DNA of 64,000 nt from Eudromia elegans (lineage: Eukaryota > Chordata > Aves > Tinamiformes > Tinamidae). Below the pieces are notes generated by a model, which saw only the letters and a list, made by a program, of their open reading frames with translations, was not told the DNA's origin and made no database searches. Location of the stretch: the NCBI GenBank assembly GCA_003342815.1, contig PTEX01000293.1:510172-574171 (forward strand). Reading direction: 5' to 3'. The stretch's first letter is position 1. The number at the start of each line of letters is the position of its first letter. Positions 51,243 to 58,656 of the stretch are shown here, in pieces. Made by a program: the position numbers and the translations under genes.

Positions 51243-51908
51243 ATTCACCAGTTGCTGGACTCTTCCCGGTGCCTGCCCCTGGTTCTCCCTCTCTGAGTTG
51301 CAGATGCTCCTCAGCTTTTCAACCTCTCCCTTTAGCCCAACTCCAGTGCTGGACACATCTGCCTCCTGCGCCCACCTCACGCAGTCCCATTTCCCCCGGC
51401 TGTCCATAGGAAGCGTCAGGCTGTGGCACCACATGCAGCCCGACACGGCTGCACGTTTCACTGGTGCCTCAGTCTGGGTGCCTGTCTCCCGTTTAGCGAG
51501 CACTGACAGGACCCTAGGACGAGCAACTGCCATGGTGGGGACTGCGGGGAGCGCGTGGCTGCCGCTCTGCCCGCGCTGCCCGGGGGTGGGGTGGCTCTTG
51601 TGGGCACCGCCAGGCGCCTGTGAGCTCACAGAAGGGCCCTGCGCTGCCCTGTGCCGGGCAGTCGAGCGACGTGGCTGCGTTTCGCACGGCATCGCTCCAG
51701 GAGGCTGCACAGAGCTGGGCTGCAGTGCTGCCCTGTGCCGAGCTGCCCCCGCGGACCTTGTGCTGCCCCCACGGGCCTCGTGCTGCTGACCGCATCGTGT
51801 TGGGCTGCTCCGGCGCCGCGAGGCCCCGTGCTGTGCCCGGTGCAGCCCAGCACCGCGCTCCTGCTCCCCAGCAGGACCCGCCGCGCGCGACTGCAGCTCC
51901 ACGGCGTC
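51243..51908 (+). promoter_or_regulatory. GC-rich upstream region of the unrecognised membrane-protein gene
   Basis: GC content and CpG rise steadily towards the ATG at 51,909, strongest from about 51,640. No TATA box was seen, which fits a TATA-less GC-rich promoter and 5' UTR. A 267-codon minus-strand open frame here is probably a shadow of the composition. The promoter role is inferred from position only. Confidence 0.4.
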
Positions 51909-52029
51909 ATGGGCAGCATGGCGGGAGCGCGGGGCACTCCTGGGCACCGACTGCTGCTGCTCCTCGGCCTCCTGGCCACCCTATGTGCTCGTGACACCCA
52001 CGCGGCTCCATGGGCAGCACCAGCACCAG
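51909..52029 (+). CDS. Exon 1, signal peptide of unrecognised membrane protein
   Basis: 121 bases. ATG at 51,909 has G at -3 and +4; the in-frame ATG at 51,918 has A at -3 and G at +4. It ends one base into a codon before a GTGGGG donor; this donor is chosen because only phase 1 keeps exon 2 open in the matching frame. It encodes the signal peptide and APWAAPAP. Confidence 0.65.
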
Positions 52030-54246
52030 GTGGGGCTGGGACAGTGGTGAGGACCAGCGTGGCCACAGGCACCTCCTGGGCTGCAGGACAGAGGCAGTGG
52101 GGCCGGGGCGGTTCCCTGTGGCTCATGCGGCCGTGGGCAGGGAGACAGAAAGAGACCAAACATGGGATGGGTGGGATGAGGTCGGCTGCAAGGAGTGGGG
52201 GGGTGAGAGATGTGCCTGGAGCAGTGCTGGCGTTGCATGGCAGCACCTCTTGTCCCCACATGTGGATGCAGCGTTGCCTGCTGGTGACGGTGACTCTGCT
52301 CTGGATGCCAGCGCCGACCCACCCCTGCACCCTGGAGGTGAGTGCACCCTCCTGCAGAGCCCGCTAGCTGCCAGGAGCTCCTGCTGCTGCTGCTCTGCCC
52401 TGTGCTGCACGGGGGCTGCTGACATGACATCCTGTCTGCGTCTCGGCTTCCTCGCAGATTTTGTCTTTGTTGATTACCCGGCTGCTCAGGGGGACCGTGG
52501 AACAGAGTCTCTGGGTCTGCCCGAGGGTACGTAGTCGAGTTCTACTTCTCATAAGGAAGAAGAACTTTCTTTACGCTGTTTTGATCACATGAAATTATCC
52601 TTCAAACTCCCTCTTCAGGGGGCCCAGGGCTTTGGGGCAAGGGGGAGCCCCCAGGGGGGAGCTGTGAGGCAGTTCCTGATTTGGAGAGCTGCCTGTCGGG
52701 CGGAGGGCACAGATCCTCTCTGCCCCTCCACGGCTTTGGGATCTCTGACCTACATGTGTGTCCCATGTCATGATGTGACAAGTCTCTTCCATAGCAGTGT
52801 TTTACAGTGCACAATGAAGACCTGTCTGTGTTTGCTTGCAGATATTGCTACAGGCACCAACCAGCCCTCTTACCAGGCGGATCCCAAGGTTGAGCCTGAA
52901 GGGCCTGCCAGGAGTAAGTGCTGCAGACTCATTCACTTCCAGCAAGGAGCGTCTTCTCAGTGTTTGGGGCACAGGCCACGTAGCCCAAGTCCTTTTGCAA
53001 GGCTCACACATGCAGAAGAGCAGCACGGCCTTTGGGAGGGCTCCACAGATGTGCACAGGGCGGCTTCCCTGGCTCCTCCAGGCCTGACCTTCCTTCTGGG
53101 CCTGCAGCAAGGACAGCAGAGCTGTTGGCGCTGCAGTCTACAGCTTCTGTGCCCTCCAGAGTGCCCTGGGCCTTCAGGGCCTGGGCACATTTACACCCAG
53201 ATGGTGCCCATGTACCTGCCTGGGGAGTGTTTGCAAGACTCTTGGGAGAGCGAGGCTCCAGGAAGAGCCGGGGGTGATTCCCCATTGCCTTCACTACCAT
53301 TCAAACCTGAAGAAGCCAATGGAAATACTGAACAGGAGCCATTTTCATGTATTTGCTTATAGAAACATTTTTTCTCTTTTTCTTTTTTATTCTCTTTTTC
53401 TTTATCTTTTTCTTTTTCTTTTCGTTTTGTGGGGGTTTTGTTCCGTTTTGTTGTTTTCCTATTTGATGGCCCACTTGGTGATCCCAAAGTTCCCAGTTCA
53501 CACGTCCTCCCTCAAGCACTGAGGTACACTTAGGGGTAGTGATGGGTCAGCCTTTGAGGGACCTGTGTCTCTTGAGCATGACACCTGTAAAGGAAATTAA
53601 TTGTCCTCTGGTGCCAAGATGCTGGAATCTGTCATCAAAACACCGGGGAAGGTGAAATAGTTTGTGATTCCCAAACACCACGAGATTATCATCGGGACTG
53701 CATAACCCAGTGATGAATGGGGTTGTATCTTTTCCTCCAGGTCTTGGTAGTGGCAATAAAGAAGGGACTGCAGAGCACAAAGCTCTTCAAACCTACTATT
53801 TGATCTTCCCTGGGGCAGTCTCAGGCTCCATGCTCTTCGGGATAGTGATGGCCTGTATATGTATTTCTCGGATGGGAGAGAAGAAAGAGTAAGTTCGTTT
53901 CTTGGCAACATTCTTTAGTGTTCCTATCATACAGCAACCAAGCGTGCGCAGTGATAGCATTGGGGTGTGCCTGGTCTGCTGCTGGGAGTAACCTGTGGAG
54001 AGGTCTGCTCTGAGCTCTCCTACGTGGACTCTTCCCTGCCAGGGAGGACTCTTTCCCAAAAGCCATCATTGTTTTTGCAGAGAGGTGACGGCATCCAATG
54101 CTGCTGCTGCCTCCAGTGAGGAAGAGCCCGGAACAGAGGAAGGCAGAGAAAAAGCAGGTGGCCAAAAAAGAAAGGATGAGCTTGCTGTAGAACATGAGAA
54201 TGTCAGCAAGAGCTCCAGTCACCCTCCTGTGCCTCTTCCGAACTGA
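51909..54246 (+). CDS. Unrecognised small type I membrane protein (six exons)
   Basis: Six exons join in one frame: 51909-52029, 52272-52337, 52458-52526, 52842-52913, 53741-53888 and 54081-54246. They give about 213 residues. Residues 1-32 look like a signal peptide (hydrophobic core HRLLLLLGLLATL, then ARDTHA). Residues ~33-127 form a cysteine-free ectodomain rich in Pro, Ala, Gly, Asp and Glu without an N-glycosylation sequon. Residues ~128-152 are one membrane helix (YYLIFPGAVSGSMLFGIVM) with two Cys near its inner end, then RMGEKK as a stop-transfer. The tail is acidic and then basic (SSEEEPGTEEG, QKRKDEL) and ends PPVPLPN. Exons 2-4 are short and symmetric phase 1. The second in-frame ATG at 51,918 has an equally good context. 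I cannot name the family. The mini-exon, mucin-like layout recalls CD99-type proteins only loosely. Splice sites are all GT-AG. Confidence 0.72.
52272..52337 (+). CDS. Exon 2, 66-base phase-1 mini-exon
   Basis: Bounded by TGGATGCAG and GTGAGT. It encodes LPAGDGDSALDASADPP and LHPG after a split Ala codon. The following 120-base intron is a multiple of three and has no stop in frame. Confidence 0.65.
52458..52526 (+). CDS. Exon 3, 69-base phase-1 mini-exon
   Basis: Bounded by CTCGCAG and GTACGT. It encodes FVFVDYPAAQGDRGTESL and GLPE after a split Asp codon. Confidence 0.7.
52842..52913 (+). CDS. Exon 4, 72-base phase-1 mini-exon
   Basis: Bounded by GCTTGCAG and GTAAGT. It encodes IATGTNQPSYQADPKV and EPEGPAR after a split Asp codon. 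The same frame stays open well beyond both splice sites (52,589-53,362). Confidence 0.75.
53368..53430 (+). repeat. CTTTTT-rich pyrimidine tract
   Basis: An almost pure pyrimidine stretch of CTTTTT-like units inside intron 4 of the unrecognised gene, about 310 bases before exon 5. Confidence 0.85.
53741..53888 (+). CDS. Exon 5, transmembrane exon
   Basis: 148 bases between TTTCCTCCAG and GTAAGT. It encodes the juxtamembrane stretch (SGNKEGTAEHKALQT), the single membrane helix and the start of the cytoplasmic tail. The hydrophobic helix flanked by HK outside and RMGEKK inside is the strongest sign that this is a real coding exon. Confidence 0.8.
54081..54246 (+). CDS. Exon 6, cytoplasmic tail and stop
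   Basis: 166 bases after TTTTTGCAG, beginning by completing a Glu codon. It encodes the acidic and then basic tail and ends PLPN, TGA at 54,244. Human-style sorting or PDZ motifs were not recognised. Confidence 0.78.
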
Positions 54247-54251
54247 ATAAA
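54246..54251 (+). terminator. Polyadenylation signal overlapping the stop codon
   Basis: The sequence TGAATAAA makes the last base of the stop the first base of AATAAA. A T/GT-rich element (GGCTCTTTGTGCC) follows at about 54,292. The 3' UTR would then be only about 15-30 bases long. Confidence 0.75.
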
Positions 54252-55040
54252 TAGTATGTAGAACTAACCTGGTGCAAGGCTTTGGCTCTTCTGGCTCTTT
54301 GTGCCTGTATGCAATGCATAGAGGAGTGAGAGGAGCTGTGAGAGAGGTGCCCTTCATGGAGGGATGCCCTTTGTCTCATCATCAATGGAGTTTCACAGCC
54401 TAGGCTGTCGTGAAGACTTCATTCCTATAAATGGGGTGTGTAGATGAACTCACTGGGACAGCTCTACTGTGTGCTGTCATTGGAGAAAGGAGCTCTTGTC
54501 TGTCATTTTAGAAAGGAGCCCCATGTGGTACAAGTGACTCCCTGAGCTAAGGCACCATGTTCTCACATGGCAAGCAGACTGCGCGTAGGAAAAGAGCAAT
54601 CCTGACTTTCCTGTCCACAGCTGCTGCTTGAAAGCACTCAAATTCTAGGTTTACACTGGGTTTGGCTATGAGGAATATAGCTATCCTAGAAAGAAAAGGA
54701 CACATCTAGGGAGTTGACAAAGCCCCTGCAGCTGCTGCAGCACAGTCCACAAATGCCAGACCTACCAGAAGACCTGAAAAATGGAGGCAGCTCCTTCCTT
54801 TGGTTTCTTTCACACCCTTCACAAAGGTGGCCTTGCTCTGATGACCCGCCCTGCAAATACTCATTCCTGTGCTCTAAGGACATGTGCAGTTCAATACCTG
54901 ATGGCCAGCTCGCCAAGCCAGCAGTCGAATAAACCATGAGTGTCCTGCTCTTCAACAGAGACAGTGCGAGTGCCTTGTCAGCACTGCTGTTGTGCACCCC
55001 CCCAAGCTTGTTACACAGCCCCAAGAATTAAGGAAGAAGT
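54252..55040. other. Spacer upstream of CR1 element
   Basis: No gene, repeat or regulatory motif was recognised. Open frames of up to 112 codons lack domains. Confidence 0.6.
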
Positions 55041-55391
55041 AGGAGACTGAGAGGGGACCTGATTAATGTGTATAAATACCTCAAGATAGGGGGTGAGGAG
55101 CATGGGGCTGGCCTCTTCTCAGTGGTGGCCAGTGACAGAACTAGAGGAAATGGCCGCAAGTTGAGGCACCAAAAGTTCCACAGGAACTTGCAAAAGAACT
55201 TCTTAACAGTGAGGGTGACAGAGCACTGGAACAGGCTGCCCAGAGAGGTGGTGGAGTCTCCTTCTCTGGAGATCTTCAAAACCCGCCTGGACACCACCCT
55301 GTGCCACGTGCTCTGGGTGACCCTGCAGGGGGGTTGGACTAGATGACCTCTACAGGTCCCGTCTAACCTTAGACATTCTATGATTCTATGA
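55041..55391 (+). mobile_element. CR1 LINE 3' end, plus strand
   Basis: It encodes the C-terminal end of CR1 ORF2 without a stop for about 100 codons (RRLRGDLINVYKYLK, SDRTRGNGRKL, EHWNRLPREVVESPSLE). A short 3' UTR (GGGTTGGACTAGATGACC) and the diagnostic tail of repeated ATTCTATG follow. The 5' part is missing, as in nearly all CR1 copies. The open frame suggests it is younger than the minus-strand fragment at 51.1 kb. It lies about 440 bases upstream of the DUSP28 start codon. Confidence 0.95.
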
Positions 55392-55825
55392 GAATTCTTT
55401 ACACTACTCACAAGTGTAAGGAAAACCAAGCAAAAACCTTGTGTATTCAGCCCTCTCAACACAAATAGATGAGCAGTGGCCTCAGAAGCAAAGCTCTCGA
55501 GCCAGCCTAGGAGTTGCTGCTTGGGGATACAGTGAAAACACCGAGAGGGCGGCCCTCCAGAGTCAGTCCTGCAGCTCCATAGTTGTGCCAAACCCAGCCC
55601 AGCTGCACAGCACGTTTCTGCTTCACCATGCCACAAAGCAAAGGCCTCCAGAGCTGTCGGTCCTGAGGGAAACACCACGAGGCCTCACAAGTCAAGCCTG
55701 GGGCAGCACAGGGCCTCTCTGCCGTGCCTGGAGTGCCACACGGGGGCTCCCCGCGGCACCAGGACCTGCCGCCCGCCCCGCTGTGGTCACCAGAGCAGCG
55801 CGGCGGCGCTGGCACCCCCACAGCC
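55392..55825 (+). promoter_or_regulatory. DUSP28: DUSP28 5' flank and probable promoter
   Basis: The sequence becomes GC-rich from about 55,680 and no TATA box is evident. The promoter role is inferred from position, between the CR1 tail and the DUSP28 ATG. Confidence 0.4.
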
Positions 55826-56173
55826 ATGGCCCCGCTGTGCACGGTGGCCCCAGGGCTGCTGCTGGGCCCGGCACGGGCCGCGCTCGACGCGGCGCTGCTG
55901 CAGCGCGAGCGCGTCACCCTCTGCGTCAACGTGTCGCGGCAGCAGCCGTTCCCCACGCTGCAGCACGTCCGCTGCCTGCACGTGCCCATCCTGGACGACC
56001 CCGCCGAGGACCTGTACAGCTACTTGGAGCGCTGCGGCGAGGCCATCGAGGAGGCGCTGCGCGGGGGCGGCCGGTGCCTCGTGTACTGCAAGAACGGGCG
56101 CAGCCGCTCGGCCGCCGTGTGCACGGCCTTCCTCATGCGGCACCGGCACCTCTCGCTGCAGGAGGCCTTTGCG
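55826..56173 (+). CDS. DUSP28: DUSP28 exon 1
   Basis: 348 bases, 116 codons, very GC-rich, ending in phase 0 after LQEAFA before a GTACCT donor. It carries the complete catalytic loop. Confidence 0.93.
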
Positions 56174-56869
56174 GTACCTCATCCTGCTGGGGGGGAGACG
56201 TGCGGCGCCCGCCGCAAGCTGTGACTTGCTGGCAGATATTTAGCTATTTGAATCAAATCTTTGCACTCCCCCAACCCTGCTTGAACGAACATGCATTCCC
56301 AGCTACGTTTCCTGCACAAATGTGCTTTAAAATGCTAGTGGGCTTTAAGCACCGCGGCGAACTCTGCATGCGGAGCTGGCTGTTTGTGGGCACGCCCCGC
56401 TGGCACTGGATTATTGATAACGAGGGAAGTTGCAGTCAGAGACGTGCATCAGCTTAGTGAGAAAAAGCACGAGGCTCTTTTGCAGGCTTCCTTCCTTAAG
56501 CTGGCATATGCATTTCAGCTGTGTATAACAGCTTGATACAGCAAAAAACCAGCACCCCTGGGGGCTCCTGAGTGGCTTAAGGCTAACAGTAAATACCTCA
56601 GCACCACCAGCACAGCCAGTGCACACATATGATATATGTGCTTGCACGTGTGTATGTGTGCCTATATGTGTGTATGTCTTCTAAGGCCTTCTAGTCTAAG
56701 GCCAGTTTGCTCCATTCCCTGCACTATTTCTGCTACATCTCTCCTCTTCTTCCAGACCGTGAAGGCTGCCAGGCCCCAAGCAGAACCCAACACTGGATTT
56801 TGGGCTCAGCTGCAGCGGTATGAAGAAGATCTGCGGCTGCGAAGGCTGGCCACTGAGCAACAGACTTAA
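55826..56869 (+). CDS. DUSP28: Dual specificity phosphatase 28 (atypical DUSP)
   Basis: Two exons (55826-56173 and 56756-56869) give 153 residues. The protein is a cytoplasmic protein-tyrosine-phosphatase-fold enzyme of the atypical DUSP group. Residues ~30-37 read VTLCVNVS. Asp57/Asp58 in ILDDPAEDL are candidates for the general acid. The phosphate loop is VYCKNGRSRSAAV, with catalytic Cys88 and Arg94. As in human DUSP28 (from memory) the residue before the Cys is Tyr instead of the usual His, which may lower activity. The C-terminus (KAARPQAEPNTGFWAQLQ) matches human KSARPVAEPNPGFWSQLQ. It is shorter than the 176-residue human protein because the N-terminal and C-terminal tails are shorter. 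The start at 55,826 has CAGCC before ATGG and begins right at the family core. Confidence 0.95.
56174..56755 (+). other. DUSP28: DUSP28 intron 1
   Basis: 582 bases, GTACCT donor and TTCTTCCAG acceptor. It contains a TG/TATG-rich stretch at about 56,627-56,680. Nothing else was seen. Confidence 0.9.
56756..56869 (+). CDS. DUSP28: DUSP28 exon 2
   Basis: 114 bases after CTTCTTCCAG, phase 0, encoding TVKAARPQAEPNTGFWA and the final helix, ending in TAA. Confidence 0.94.
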   Translation, partial: TVKAARPQAEPNTGFWAQLQRYEEDLRLRRLATEQQT

Positions 56870-57116
56870 TTCTCATTCAAACATCGTCACACAATGCTAC
56901 TTTAAAGGAGGCTTATGGCATAAAAAACCATATCGCTACCACACTATGTGTCAGTACTAAATCAAAGGCTTTAGACCCCAAAATGCGTGCTGGATCCTTA
57001 CAATCACAAAGCATGTTGCTACTGAAGATACAGAGCAGAGCAAATGCAACTGCAGAGTGGTGGAAGAGTTGTAAACGTTGTAAACCTTAAACATTTATTT
57101 TCCCTTGAGTGATGAT

Positions 57117-57122
57117 AATAAA
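57117..57122 (+). terminator. DUSP28: DUSP28 polyadenylation signal
   Basis: AATAAA about 250 bases after the stop, followed by a T/GT-rich element (TCTCCTGTTTTGTTTTT). This is a convincing mRNA end. Confidence 0.8.
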
Positions 57123-58556
57123 TAGCACGTGTTACTTGTCTCCTGTTTTGTTTTTAATTAAATTTCTCCATAACCTAAGTGGAAGCTCTGATGCAAGACC
57201 AACGTCTGGATTTCTGTCTCACCTCCTGGAACATAACTACTATCTATGACTAGGTGCAGGCCTGGGAATATGGGTGCATCGGACACTGGCTCAAGAGCTG
57301 CCTATCCCTGTGCCTGAATGGGTGTGTGTGCCTGGGGCAAGGGCTGTTAAAATTCATTTTAGCATTATTAATTTATACAGAGGAGCCAGAAGTCTTAATA
57401 AAACCTATCAATGCCCAAATTCGTGTCTTAATGTGTCCGTATATGTCAGCTGTGTCTGCATGCATCCAGGTAAAGCTACTCTGTTAAGATTACCTACTAG
57501 GCATCAGGGAAGATGCAGGAAAGGTTTTGCCATAAGACCTTACAGTAATACAGAAATACAGCTGTGTTTTGTTGAGCTGCTTTAATACATTTGCGATTTG
57601 AAAGTGACAAGTTATGAAAGCTGTGTGTGTACAGCATGAAACAGCATCTCCACATTGCTCAGAGCCACTACTACAGGATGTGAGCTCACCGTGGAGGCCT
57701 GAGTGCTTGGCTCATGCCAAATACCTGTCCCCAGCAGCAGAGTGGTTTAAGGCTGAGCAATGAGGCAATGATGAAGAATAGAGAATTACTTGACTTGCAC
57801 CATTCACATGCAACTGAAGTTCCCAAAGGTAAAGACTGAAAGACTGATCAAAGTTAAAAATGGAATTATTTTAAGATCTTTTTTTAAAAAAATACACTAG
57901 AAATAAAAGTCTAAAATTGGGATTATTTCCTTAGTTATCTGAAGGCACAAATCATCGGACGCTTTCTTCACTCCCAGCTGTGCTTGGATCCTTCTTTTCT
58001 ATTTTTTTTAAAAAGGTTATGTAAATCATCTTCACTAGCATACCATAATGTGAATTTCTGTCTAATTTGAACCTTAAGCACAGAGTATACTTACTATATC
58101 CTTATTATGGCCACGATACCGCTCACCAGAAAAACTATGCCAGTCAGTCAGTGGAATAAAGCTTATCGACTGCCAAAAGCTAAAGCAGCTAAACAAAAAT
58201 AGAAAGTGAACCACTAACAAAAATACAGCATGTTCCCAACAGTGAGACATATTAGATTGCAGTCAGCTACAGCATAACAGCACCACACTCTTGAGTCAGC
58301 CAAAATATAAAGCTGTTGCTCTTGGTGTGGCAGGCTATACTTGATTGAGCTTCTCGGCGCACAGAAAGATCTTGGTGCCCCAGGATTTCACATCACAGCA
58401 TTTTCTGTAGGAGCCAATTTCCATTTTAAAGCCACTCCCAGAAGGAGGTACTAAAATGTGTATCATCTCCAAATTAAGATGAATGCTTGCGACTTTGGAA
58501 CCAGGATACTTTTCTTTTTTCTTGTTAACATTGCAAGTAATGTAAAATGTGCAAGT
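57123..58556. other. Tail-to-tail interval between DUSP28 and the claudin gene
   Basis: AT-rich DNA that must hold the claudin 3' UTR on the minus strand. No canonical minus-strand AATAAA was seen before the DUSP28 3' UTR; an ATTAAA variant lies at 57,581-57,586. No other gene was recognised. Confidence 0.5.
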
Positions 58557-58656
58557 TTAAACATACTCCTTGGTACTTGTGACTGCCTCTGAGTTCTTGG
58601 AGTACATGTGCTGCTGAGGAGCTACTTGGCCCATGGAATAATCATATTTGCTGCCA
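58557..58656 (-). CDS. Claudin exon 5, C-terminal tail
   Basis: 100 bases after TTTGCAG, 32 residues plus TAA. It encodes [15 protein letters not shown] and ends TSTKEYV, the Tyr-Val type PDZ ligand common to claudins. Confidence 0.9.

Noticed and set aside
51144-51947. 267-codon minus-strand open frame
   Set aside because: It crosses the CR1 fragment and the GC-rich promoter/exon 1 region opposite the unknown gene. It has no domain and its length is explained by GC content.
53108-53190. Possible extra exon after GGGCCTGCAG in intron 4 of the unknown gene
   Set aside because: No donor of fitting phase was found, and exon 4 joins exon 5 directly with a clean Ser codon.
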